This document shows positions 1-7,168 of a DNA stretch of 64,000 nucleotides, one piece after another. A program made the position numbers and the translations under genes. The DNA is taken from positions 186,001 through 250,000 of the forward strand of contig NZ_CP048627.1 in assembly GCF_010669225.1 (NCBI RefSeq). The letters run 5' to 3'. Below the pieces are notes generated by a model. It searched no databases and was not told the origin of the DNA. It saw only the letters and a program-made list of their open reading frames with translations. The number at the start of each line of letters is the position of its first letter. The stretch's first letter is position 1. The DNA is from Megamonas funiformis (GTDB lineage: Bacteria; Bacillota; Negativicutes; Selenomonadales; Selenomonadaceae).

Positions 1-81
1 ATAATTGAGCGGATAGAAAATTTAACTGAAGATAAAATTATGAGTAAAGATTTAATAACTTTAATTCAAGATGATTTGTAA
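1..81 (+). CDS. C-terminal fragment of an unidentified gene
   Basis: The window opens inside a reading frame that continues for 26 codons and stops at TAA 79-81. The visible tail is hydrophilic and charged (ends in LITLIQDDL). It lies 21 bases upstream of the lpdA start and on the same strand, so it is probably the last part of an operon partner of lpdA. A lipoate ligase or another 2-oxoacid dehydrogenase/glycine cleavage gene would fit the context, but the fragment is too short to identify. Confidence 0.4.
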   Translation: MIERIENLTEDKIMSKDLITLIQDDL

Positions 82-102
82 ATTATAAAGGTGTGGTGAT
101 TT

Positions 103-183
103 ATGGAAAATTTTGATTATTGTGAGCCGCACACTTGTGATTTAAATCATGAGTTAGGCGAACAAAATAGTCAGCGTATATAG
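103..183 (+). other. lpdA: lpdA exon 1 (103-117) and its unspliced 26-codon frame
   Basis: ATG at 103 follows the ribosome-binding site AAAGGTGTGG. Codons 1-5 read MENFD, the expected N-terminus of a dihydrolipoamide dehydrogenase. From base 118 the sequence is foreign, and without splicing translation would stop at TAG 181-183 after 26 residues. Joining base 117 to base 1912 continues the frame as L-A-I-I-G-A-G-P-A-G, the FAD-binding motif. The first 15 coding bases are therefore exon 1 of lpdA. Confidence 0.85.
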
Positions 184-560
184 AAATATGTACGTAGAGA
201 TAGACAAAGAGCTATCCAATACTGTTTGAATTGCTGGAAACTCCTAAAGATATCTGAACTACAACGTAAACATGAAATAAAGTTAAGCGTGAATGTGGCG
301 AAAGCAGAAAAAATTAGATATATAGCATAAGGTTAAATCCTAAGTGCTGAAAAATGGATAATCAGCAGCGAAGCTCCAAATAGGAGAACGTTCAACGACT
401 ATTCCTCTTGAGGGAAGTACTCAGTAAGCGATTGACTGAGGAAGTGGACAGACTCTAACAGGTAAAGCTGAGGGATAAGATATAGTCTGTGCCGTTACGA
501 AAGTAACGGAAGTTCATAAGAGAACTGTATAGAAAGTAGCGTTTCTATATGAACGAGACC
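118..560 (+). ncRNA. Group I self-splicing intron ribozyme core
   Basis: The conserved core elements appear in order: P at 229-245, Q at 360-376, R at 390-401 (GTTCAACGACTA) and S at 477-487 (AAGATATAGTC). P4 can form between TGCTG 232-236 and CAGCA 363-367, and P7 between GACTA 397-401 and TAGTC 483-487. Downstream are a perfect P9 hairpin with a GAAA loop (492-509), a small hairpin 512-525 and an 8-bp hairpin 528-549. The 5' splice site follows U117 and the 3' splice site follows G1911. A possible internal guide is GTTAG 153-157, which can pair with exon TTGAT using wobbles; this part is tentative. The 3' part of the intron includes the tnpB gene. Confidence 0.88.
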
Positions 561-696
561 TCATAATACGACTAAAGTAGAACCTAGAGTTCTTGTATAT
601 GTTATTTAAAAATATATAAACACTTGCTATATTACTATAGATATGTAATGATTATATTAGATGATAGTATATCAAAAGAAAGCGTAAGTGTTTATT

Positions 697-1806
697 ATGG
701 AAAGAGCTTATAAATTTAGGATATACCCTAACAAAACACAAGAGTGTTTACTTCAAAAAACTTTTGGCTGTGTACGTTTTATATATAATTACTTTTTAGA
801 TAGAAGAATTAAAGCATATGAACAAAGTAAGAAGTGCATAGGTTATAATGAATGTTCAAAAGAGCTTACTCAATTAAAAAAAGAAAAAAAGTGGCTCAAA
901 GAACCAGATAAATCCTCTTTACAAAATGCTTTAAAAAATTTAGATACAGCTTATAAAAACTTTTTTAATAGACAAAAAGCAGGTTTTCCTAAATTCAAAT
1001 CTAAAAAGAATCGGTATAAATCGTACAAAACAAATATGACAAATAACAACATTGTATTTTTAGGAAATAAAATAAAATTACCTAAAATAGGCAAGATTAA
1101 AACAAGAGATAAATATTGCCAAATAGAAGGTAGAATTTTAAGTGCGACAGTATCACAGACTCCTAGTGGAAAATATTACGTTGCACTATGTTGTACAGAC
1201 CTGCCTCAACCTGAATTCATCAAAACGAATAAATATGTTGGCTTAGATTTAGGGATAAAGGATTTTGTCATAACCTCAGATGCAGTAAAATATAGCAATC
1301 CTAAATACTTGCAAAAATCACTGACTAGATTAGCTAAACTCCAAAGAGAGCTTTCTCGAAAAACAAAAGGAAGCTCAAATTGGGAAAAGGCTAGAGTAAA
1401 AGTGGCTAAATTGCATGATAGAATTGCCAACCAAAGACATAATTTACTTCATCAAGTGACATGTCAACTTATCAGAAATTATGATGTAATCTGTCTTGAA
1501 GATTTGCAGGTTGAAAACATGATGAAAAATCATAAATTAGCAAGAAATATAGCTGATGTCAGCTGGTCAGAGTTTATGAGACAACTAACATATAAAGCCA
1601 AATGGTTTGGCAAAATTATTGTCAAAATAGATAAATTTTATCCTTCAAGCCAATTGTGTCATGTTTGTGGATATAAAAATACTGAAGTAAAAAACTTAAA
1701 TGTTAGAAAGTGGAACTGTCCTAAATGTAAAACATATCATGATAGAGATGTAAATGCAGCTATAAATATTAGAAATGAAGGATTAAGAATATTAAACATA
1801 GCATAA
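697..1806 (+). CDS. tnpB: TnpB RNA-guided nuclease of the IStron
   Basis: The protein has 369 residues from ATG 697 and begins [12 protein letters not shown], the usual TnpB start; a GTG at 688 is less likely. TnpB is the RuvC-type, omega-RNA-guided DNA endonuclease of IS200/IS605 elements and is related to Cas12. RuvC-I Asp is in GLDLGIKDF, RuvC-II Glu in [11 protein letters not shown], and RuvC-III Asp in [13 protein letters not shown] four-cysteine zinc finger (CHVCG...CPKC) precedes RuvC-III. All catalytic residues are present and the length is normal, so it should be active. It lies inside the intron, so lpdA splicing removes its message from the exon RNA. Its target-adjacent motif should equal the insertion motif TTGAT. 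Confidence 0.93.
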   Translation: MERAYKFRIYPNKTQECLLQKTFGCVRFIYNYFLDRRIKAYEQSKKCIGYNECSKELTQLKKEKKWLKEPDKSSLQNALKNLDTAYKNFFNRQKAGFPKFKSKKNRYKSYKTNMTNNNIVFLGNKIKLPKIGKIKTRDKYCQIEGRILSATVSQTPSGKYYVALCCTDLPQPEFIKTNKYVGLDLGIKDFVITSDAVKYSNPKYLQKSLTRLAKLQRELSRKTKGSSNWEKARVKVAKLHDRIANQRHNLLHQVTCQLIRNYDVICLEDLQVENMMKNHKLARNIADVSWSEFMRQLTYKAKWFGKIIVKIDKFYPSSQLCHVCGYKNTEVKNLNVRKWNCPKCKTYHDRDVNAAINIRNEGLRILNIA

Positions 1807-1911
1807 ATAATATATACAAGAACCGTAGGAACTATGGGGATAGCTCGGAGATACTGTATTCGTTAGAATACTTGACCGAGAATCCCGTGATTTTAGTCGT
1901 GGGAGGTTCAG
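1807..1911 (+). ncRNA. TnpB omega-RNA scaffold and IStron right end
   Basis: The region after the tnpB stop folds into two hairpins: CTCGG...CCGAG enclosing GTATTC/GAATAC (about 1843-1881), and a terminal one around CCCGTGATTTTAGTCGTGGG (1884-1903). The end, GGGAGGTTCAG, resembles the right ends of TnpB elements whose RNA scaffold stops there and whose guide is the flanking DNA. The guide would then be lpdA sequence from 1912 onwards. The same bases form the intron 3' end, so omega-RNA processing and splicing compete for one RNA. The 5' limit of the RNA is not known; it may begin inside tnpB. Confidence 0.7.
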
Positions 1912-3258
1912 TTAGCAATAATTGGGGCAGGTCCAGCAGGATATGAAGCAGCAGTTTTTGCTGCTAAACAAGGATTGAAAACAGCTTTAATTGAAAAATC
2001 AGAGCTTGGTGGAACTTGTTTGAATAATGGTTGTATACCCACAAAAACATTATTGCATACAGCTGATTTATATCGTGAGATGACTAATCAAGCGGACATA
2101 ATAGGATTAGATTATCAAGCATTATCCTTTGATATGAAAAAAATGCAATTGCATAAGCAAGATGTGATACAAAAACTTCGTGAAGGCATAGCTAAATTGA
2201 TGAAAATGCATAAAGTAACGATAATCAAAGGTTGTGCTAAGATTGTTGGCGAACATGAGATAGCAATTCAAAGTGATGAAAAAGTAGAAAATATTGAAGT
2301 TAAAAATATTTTAATCGCCACAGGTTCAGTGCCAGCTATGCCCCAAATAAAAGGTGCTGAATTGACTATAAATAGCGATGAATTATTAAATGATGAAAAT
2401 GTATATGAGCAAATAGCTATTATTGGCGGTGGCGTTATTGGTATTGAATTTGCTTTTTTATATGCTTCCTTAGGAAAAAGAGTCATTATTTTAGAAGCAT
2501 TAGATAGAATTTTAGCTAATATGGATAAAGAATTTGCACAAAGTTTAAAAATGTTATTGAGTAAACGCAATGTGGAAATTCAAACAAAAGCATTAGTCCA
2601 AGAAATAAGCTATAACGAAGAAACAAAGAAATATAATTGTAAGTATCTACAAAAAGATGCAGAATATATCATATCAGCAGATAAAGTATTGATGGCTGTA
2701 GGTAGAAGAGCATATACTCAAAATCTTTTTGCTGATGATTTATCAATAGAAACTGATAGAGGTAAGATAAAAGTAAATGAAAATTACCAAACAAATATAG
2801 AAAATATCTATGCTAGTGGAGATGTTATTGGTGGTATACAATTAGCTCATGTTGCTACAGCAGAAGCAATAAATGCAGTTTGTTATATGTTAGGCAGAGT
2901 GCCAATTTATAATATGAAATTAATACCTAGTTGTATTTATACTAATCCAGAAATCGCCTCTATAGGTATGACTCTTGATGAAGCTAAAGCTCAAGGAATT
3001 AATGTAAAAACCATAAAATATCCTATGGGTGCTAATGGAAAAACTGTATTATCCTTACAAGAGAGAGGATTTATAAAAATAATAGTGGATAAAGAAACTG
3101 ATTGTATTTTGGGAGCACAAATGATGTGTGCTCATGCTACAGATATGATTAGTCAATTTACACAAGCTATTCAACAAGAATTAACGCTAGCAGACCTACA
3201 GAAAATAATATTCCCACACCCAACATTTAATGAAGCTATTGGTAAAGCTGTAGAATAA
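1912..3258 (+). CDS. lpdA: Dihydrolipoamide dehydrogenase (main exon after IStron)
   Basis: This is the E3 flavoprotein that reoxidises lipoyl groups of 2-oxoacid dehydrogenase or glycine cleavage complexes using NAD+. The exon opens with LAIIGAGPAG, the FAD-binding motif, then the redox-active disulfide GGTCLNNGCIP, the NAD-binding GGGVIGIEFA, a GDV motif and the C-terminal catalytic HPTFNEAI (His-Glu). Joined to MENFD from 103-117 it gives a complete 453-residue protein. No stop codon or frameshift is seen, so the gene looks maintained despite the insertion, which argues that splicing occurs. Read alone, the exon lacks a normal start; a TTG at 1975 would give a protein without the FAD motif. 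Confidence 0.92.
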   Translation, partial: LAIIGAGPAGYEAAVFAAKQGLKTALIEKSELGGTCLNNGCIPTKTLLHTADLYREMTNQADIIGLDYQALSFDMKKMQLHKQDVIQKLREGIAKLMKMHKVTIIKGCAKIVGEHEIAIQSDEKVENIEVKNILIATGSVPAMPQIKGAELTINSDELLNDENVYEQIAIIGGGVIGIEFAFLYASLGKRVIILEALDRILANMDKEFAQSLKMLLSKRNVEIQTKALVQEISYNEETKKYNCKYLQKDAEYIISADKVLMAVGRRAYTQNLFADDLSIETDRGKIKVNENYQTNIENIYASGDVIGGIQLAHVATAEAINAVCYMLGRVPIYNMKLIPSCIYTNPEIASIGMTLDEAKAQGINVKTIKYPMGANGKTVLSLQERGFIKIIVDKETDCILGAQMMCAHATDMISQFTQAIQQELTLADLQKIIFPHPTFNEAIGKAVE

Positions 3259-3259
3259 T

Positions 3260-3297
3260 AAAAAAGCTGATGTAATTTAATTTACATCAGCTTTTTT
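3260..3297. terminator. Bidirectional terminator, lpdA / aminotransferase
   Basis: A 15-bp stem with a 6-base loop, flanked by A-runs and T-runs on opposite sides, serves both converging genes. Confidence 0.9.
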
Positions 3298-3299
3298 CT

Positions 3300-4469
3300 T
3301 TATAAATTATCTAAGAAATTTTTTATGCGAGCAAGAGCACCGCTTATATTATCTACAGAAGTAGCATAAGAAGCTCTGATAAATCCTTTACCACATTCAC
3401 CAAAAGCAGTGCCAGGAACTACTGCTACATGTTGACGGAGAAGTAATTGTTCAGCGAATTCTTCAGAAGAAAGACCGGTGCTAGAAATATCAGGGAAAAT
3501 ATAAAATGCTCCTTTAGGTTCAAAGCATTTTAATCCCATGCTAGTAAAGCCTTCATAGATTAAACGACGACGGCGGTCATATTCAGCTACCATTTTTTTC
3601 ATATGCTTTTGACCATTGCGAATTGCTTCAAGTCCAGCTATTTGAGCTGTTATTGGTGCGCAAATCATAGTGTATTGATGAATTTTATTCATAGCATCAA
3701 TTACAGGTTTTGGTGCTAAGGCATAACCAAGGCGCCAGCCTGTCATAGCATATGCTTTAGAAAAACCGTTTAAAATGATACTGCGTTCTTTCATATCAGG
3801 TAGAGCAGAAAAACAAATATGTTTACGTTCGCCATAAGTTAAATCGCCATAAATTTCATCGGATATGACAATTAAATTATGTTTTTGGGCAAAATTAGCA
3901 ATAGCGAGTAATTCATCATATTCTAAAATTGTTCCTGTTGGATTGTTAGGATAGCCGATTAATAATGCTTTTGTCTTTGGCGTAATATGTTTTTCTAAAT
4001 CTTCAGGAGTTACTTTAAATTCATTTTCTGATTTAGTAGGTACAGCAATAGCTTTGGCACCAACTAAAGTAGCACAAGCTGCATAAGATACATAGCATGG
4101 CTCTGGAATTAAAATTTCATCATTAGGATTTAAAATAGCACGCATAGCAAGGTCAACAGCTTCACTAACGCCAACAGTGATGAGTACTTCATCATTAGGA
4201 TTGTATTTTACTTGAAAATCTCTTTCGTACATATGTGTGATGGCATGACGTAATTCATAAAGGCCTTTATTGCTAGTATATGCAGTATATCCACGTTCTA
4301 AGCCATAGATACAGCTTTCGCGAATAGTCCAAGGTGTTACAAAATCAGGTTCACCAATACCAAGACTGATGACATCTTCCATAGTGGAAGCAATATCAAA
4401 AAAACGGCGAATACCAGATTGTTTTGTATGTTGTACAGTAGTTGCTAAATTTTTATTCCAATCAATCAT
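3300..4469 (-). CDS. PLP-dependent class I aminotransferase
   Basis: The 389-residue protein is a fold-type I aminotransferase of the aspartate/aromatic/MalY-like group, transferring an amino group to a 2-oxoacid in the cytoplasm. Visible motifs are the substrate loop GIGEPDF, YPNNPTGT, the PLP-stacking region VISDEIYGDLTY and the Schiff-base lysine in NGFSKAYAMTGWRLGY. The C-terminal Arg region is FIRASYATS. The start overlaps the upstream lrp gene by four bases, so the two are translationally coupled. The T-box leader ahead of the pair implies control by charging of one tRNA, so the enzyme probably works on that amino acid; the substrate cannot be read from the sequence. Confidence 0.9.
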   Translation of the reverse strand: MIDWNKNLATTVQHTKQSGIRRFFDIASTMEDVISLGIGEPDFVTPWTIRESCIYGLERGYTAYTSNKGLYELRHAITHMYERDFQVKYNPNDEVLITVGVSEAVDLAMRAILNPNDEILIPEPCYVSYAACATLVGAKAIAVPTKSENEFKVTPEDLEKHITPKTKALLIGYPNNPTGTILEYDELLAIANFAQKHNLIVISDEIYGDLTYGERKHICFSALPDMKERSIILNGFSKAYAMTGWRLGYALAPKPVIDAMNKIHQYTMICAPITAQIAGLEAIRNGQKHMKKMVAEYDRRRRLIYEGFTSMGLKCFEPKGAFYIFPDISSTGLSSEEFAEQLLLRQHVAVVPGTAFGECGKGFIRASYATSVDNISGALARIKNFLDNL

Positions 4470-4945
4470 GGTGATACCACCAATCTATGGTCAGTTTCTT
4501 TATCATCAATGATAATACCATCTTTTTTATAAGGTTTGAGCATAAAATGACTGCGTGTAGAAGTAACGCCTTCGATTGTAGAAAGACGACGAGCGACAAA
4601 GTCAGCTACATTTTTTAAAGATTTACCTTCAATGATAACTAATAAATCAAAGCTACCAGACATTAGATAAACAGTTTTTACTTCATCAAAACGATAAATT
4701 CTTTCGGCGATAGCATCAAAACCAAATTCACGCTGTGGAGTAACATTGACTTCAATCATAGCAGAAACGCTATCATCTCCGTATTTTTCCCAGTCAATCA
4801 TAGTGTTGTAGCCAAGAATAATTTTTTCTTTTTCTAGCTTTTTCATTTGTTCTTCTATTTCATATTCAGAACGACCAAGCATCGTAGCAAGTTCTTTGAT
4901 TGAACGACGTCCATCATGTTCTAGTAATTCTAATAGTTCACGCAT
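4466..4945 (-). CDS. Lrp/AsnC-family regulator
   Basis: The 159-residue protein has an N-terminal winged helix-turn-helix (LLEHDGRRSIKELATMLGRSEYEIEEQMKKLEKEKII) and a C-terminal RAM/Lrp ligand domain (VYLMSGSFDLLVIIEGKS). Family members sense amino acids and regulate nearby amino-acid genes. It is the first gene of a two-gene operon with the aminotransferase and overlaps it by four bases. The operon follows a T-box leader, so it appears to have both transcription-factor and tRNA-sensing control. Confidence 0.9.
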   Translation of the reverse strand: MRELLELLEHDGRRSIKELATMLGRSEYEIEEQMKKLEKEKIILGYNTMIDWEKYGDDSVSAMIEVNVTPQREFGFDAIAERIYRFDEVKTVYLMSGSFDLLVIIEGKSLKNVADFVARRLSTIEGVTSTRSHFMLKPYKKDGIIIDDKETDHRLVVSP

Positions 4946-5015
4946 AAAATCACTTCCTTAGTAAGTTTAATGAATAGTAATTTAGTAATCTTTATTTTAG
5001 CGAAAAAACAAAGAC

Positions 5016-5250
5016 CCTCGTCCAATAAAGGACGAGGGTCTTCTCCCGTGGTACCACCTTAGTTAGCAAATAGCTCACTTAATGCCGATATCGCTGGCAT
5101 AGCGCCTAGTTTTGCTAGGTGCTCACGGGTAGCTTTCTAATTTTATCGCTTGATAGCTCGCACCAACCGCTATTTCTCTGAAAGTCAACAAAATTATACT
5201 TTTCCGCTCATTGCATTTTATATATGTGTAATAATGTTAACATGAAATTA
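5016..5250 (-). promoter_or_regulatory. T-box leader of the lrp-aminotransferase operon
   Basis: On the minus strand the leader has the T-box sequence AAGGTGGTACCACGGGAGAAG (about 5042-5063), which holds the antiterminator. It is followed by a strong terminator hairpin around CCCTCGTCC/GGACGAGGG (5020-5051) with a run of Ts. Upstream is a stem I with AGAGA and the GGTTGGTG stretch. Uncharged tRNA pairing with the UGGU/ACC bulge should allow read-through. The specifier codon lies in or near AAAATTAGAAAG (about 5133-5144); AUU and UUA are possible, and I cannot assign it with confidence. Confidence 0.9.
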
Positions 5251-5266
5251 GAATAAAAATCAAGTG

Positions 5267-6265
5267 TTAGATGAATAAATGTAAAATTAAATATACAATA
5301 GCAGATAAAATTGCAGTACATGGAATTGTCATAAGCCAAGCAACAAGCATTTGACGAGCAACGTCCCAATGTACAGCTTTAACACGTTGGGCAGCACCTA
5401 CACCCATGATAGAACCAGAAACTACATGCGTAGTAGATACTGGTAAATGTAGAAGTGTAGCGCCAAAGATTACTACAGCTGAGTTTAAATCAGCAGAAAA
5501 TCCATGAACAGGTTGCATGCGGAAGATTTTCCCGCCAACAGTTCTGATGATTTTCCAACCACCAAAAGAAGTACCGAGAGCCATAGCAAAAGCACATGAT
5601 ATTTTTACAAAAGTAGGTACTTCTAAAGCACCGATATAGCCACCGCTTAAAAGAGCAAGTGTGATAATCCCCATGGATTTTTGTGCGTCGTTAGAACCAT
5701 GAGCAAATGCCATTAAAGCAGCAGAAATTACTTGGAGACGATTGCAATTATCATTGACAGTAGCTGGTCTCATGGAATGACAGATAGCAAAAATAATATG
5801 TAGTATAATCCAACCAATTGCCATGGCAGCAAGAGGAGAAAGTACTAAGGATAAAAATATTTTTAAAATACCATAGCCATTTAATCCCATAAAGCCAACA
5901 GAAATGATTACAGCACCAATGATACCACCAACTAAAGCATGAGAAGAACTACTTGGCATACCAAACCACCATGTTATTAAATTCCAAATAATGGCACCAG
6001 CTAAAGCAGCGATAATGATGATTTCATTTACCATAGAAGCAGATTGAACTATATCGCCACCGATGGTTTTGGCAACGCCTGTACTAATCATAGCACCAGC
6101 AAAATTTAAAATAGCAGACATAATGATAGCTACTGCTGGAGATACTGCACGAGTAGATACACAAGTCGCAATAGCATTAGCTGTATCGTGGAAACCATTT
6201 ACAAAATCGAAAATAAGAGCTAAAGCGATAACGATAAAAATTAAAATGGAAGCTTGCTCAAGCAT
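5267..6265 (-). CDS. pit: PiT-family inorganic phosphate transporter
   Basis: The 332-residue protein is an integral membrane symporter with about ten hydrophobic segments. The PiT signature appears twice: DFVNGFHDTANAIAT near the N-terminus and AFAHGSNDAQKSMG in the second half. The intermediate motif GGIIGA is also seen. It imports phosphate as a metal or free anion with H+ or Na+. It overlaps the upstream PhoU-like gene by eight bases, the usual Pit accessory-transporter pair. A two-component system of PhoB/PhoR type is in the window at 33.8-36.2 kb, but no Pho box is obvious here. Confidence 0.93.
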   Translation of the reverse strand: MLEQASILIFIVIALALIFDFVNGFHDTANAIATCVSTRAVSPAVAIIMSAILNFAGAMISTGVAKTIGGDIVQSASMVNEIIIIAALAGAIIWNLITWWFGMPSSSSHALVGGIIGAVIISVGFMGLNGYGILKIFLSLVLSPLAAMAIGWIILHIIFAICHSMRPATVNDNCNRLQVISAALMAFAHGSNDAQKSMGIITLALLSGGYIGALEVPTFVKISCAFAMALGTSFGGWKIIRTVGGKIFRMQPVHGFSADLNSAVVIFGATLLHLPVSTTHVVSGSIMGVGAAQRVKAVHWDVARQMLVAWLMTIPCTAILSAIVYLILHLFI

Positions 6266-6887
6266 ACTTCATAACAACTCCTTTTAATGTGTCAGAAATA
6301 TGTTTAGTCTGATCGAGAGTATCTTCAAGGCATTGAAGAATGTCTTTCCATTTTACAAGAGCAATAGGGTCTTTTTCAGTTTTGAATAATGAAGACATTT
6401 CACTGCGATAGAGTGTATCTCCTTGGCTTTCATAGGTTAAGATGCGATTAGTACATTCAAGTATTTCATTATGATTTTTACGAATATCTTTTAATAAAGC
6501 AGTAGCTTTTACTAATTCATCTGTAGCTTTAATTAAAAGTTGAGATAATTTTGCTGGCCCATCTGTTTTTGGTTGACCTGCTTCATACATGATAACTCGT
6601 TCAAGACTACCATGAATATTATCAACACCATCATCTAAACCATAAGAAAGAGCGAAAATATCTTCACGGTCAATTGGAGTGATGAATACTTGATTTAACT
6701 TTTGTACAGTTTCTGCTGTAACTAAATCAGCTTGTTTTTCAACAGTTTTTATTTCTTCCATTTTGGTTTGAGCTGTATCGTAATTAATCATTACATCATA
6801 CATTATTTTGGAACCTTGGTTAAAATATTTAGCATGTTGATTGAGCATATCAAAAAATTCATAGTGTTTGTTTCCGATATCAAACAT
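6258..6887 (-). CDS. PhoU-like DUF47 phosphate transport accessory protein
   Basis: The 209-residue, all-helical protein matches the DUF47/PhoU-like family that is co-encoded with PiT transporters and thought to regulate them. Acidic clusters such as TPIDREDIFALSYGLDDGVDNIHG fit the metal-binding signature of the family. It is the first gene of the pit operon, with ribosome-binding site AGGAGGATT before the start. Three 11-bp repeats lie immediately upstream. Confidence 0.88.
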   Translation of the reverse strand: MFDIGNKHYEFFDMLNQHAKYFNQGSKIMYDVMINYDTAQTKMEEIKTVEKQADLVTAETVQKLNQVFITPIDREDIFALSYGLDDGVDNIHGSLERVIMYEAGQPKTDGPAKLSQLLIKATDELVKATALLKDIRKNHNEILECTNRILTYESQGDTLYRSEMSSLFKTEKDPIALVKWKDILQCLEDTLDQTKHISDTLKGVVMKYA

Positions 6888-6904
6888 AAAATAATCCTCC
6901 TGAA

Positions 6905-6937
6905 GTTTTTTATTGGTTTTTTATTGGTTTTTTATTG
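6905..6937. repeat. Three perfect 11-bp tandem repeats before the pit operon
   Basis: The unit GTTTTTTATTG is repeated three times without mismatch, so on the minus strand CCAATAAAAAA recurs three times directly before the AGGAGG of the pit operon. The period of one helical turn puts the A-tracts on one face of the DNA. It could be a regulator-binding array, curved DNA, an mRNA feature of the leader, or a slippage repeat. Confidence 0.85.
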
Positions 6938-7168
6938 GAATTTTCATACTGAAAATAAGTATAAAAGCCTAATAAGAAGAATAAATATATTTTTGGTAAA
7001 ATCTAAGTAAAATTGAAGGATTTATTATTTTAGTGAAAATTTATATATTAATGGATATGAAAATAAATCTATAAACAATAGCTTTTCTTGTTCATAATAA
7101 TAGACATCATAGGTTTTCTAATGTACAATAGAAGTGAGTTTTTTTCTTAATTTACAGGAGGAATAAAA

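Larger units (their letters stand above)
118..1911 (+). mobile_element. IStron: group I intron fused to an IS605-type TnpB element
   Basis: This 1,794-bp insertion begins right after TTGAT (113-117) and ends at G1911. Its 5' third is a group I intron core, its middle encodes TnpB, and its 3' end is an IS605-type right end. Known IStrons such as CdISt1 of Clostridioides difficile have this layout and also insert 3' of TTGAT. The length is a multiple of three and there is no target duplication, as expected for IS605-type transposition. No TnpA is encoded, so movement would need a transposase in trans. Removal of 118-1911 restores lpdA exactly. Boundaries are set by the splice logic (U before the 5' site, terminal G of the intron) and by the restored protein. 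Confidence 0.9.

Noticed and set aside
118-687. Hairpin-rich region considered as tmRNA, riboswitch or CRISPR leader
   Set aside because: The R and S motifs with matching P7, and the exact restoration of lpdA, identify a group I intron instead.
1206-1430. Minus-strand open frame within tnpB
   Set aside because: It is a shadow of the tnpB frame, with no ribosome-binding site and no recognisable protein.
1-1974. lpdA as a dead pseudogene cut by a transposon
   Set aside because: The rest of the gene is perfectly intact and the insert carries an intron with correct splice sites, so a functional spliced gene is more likely.
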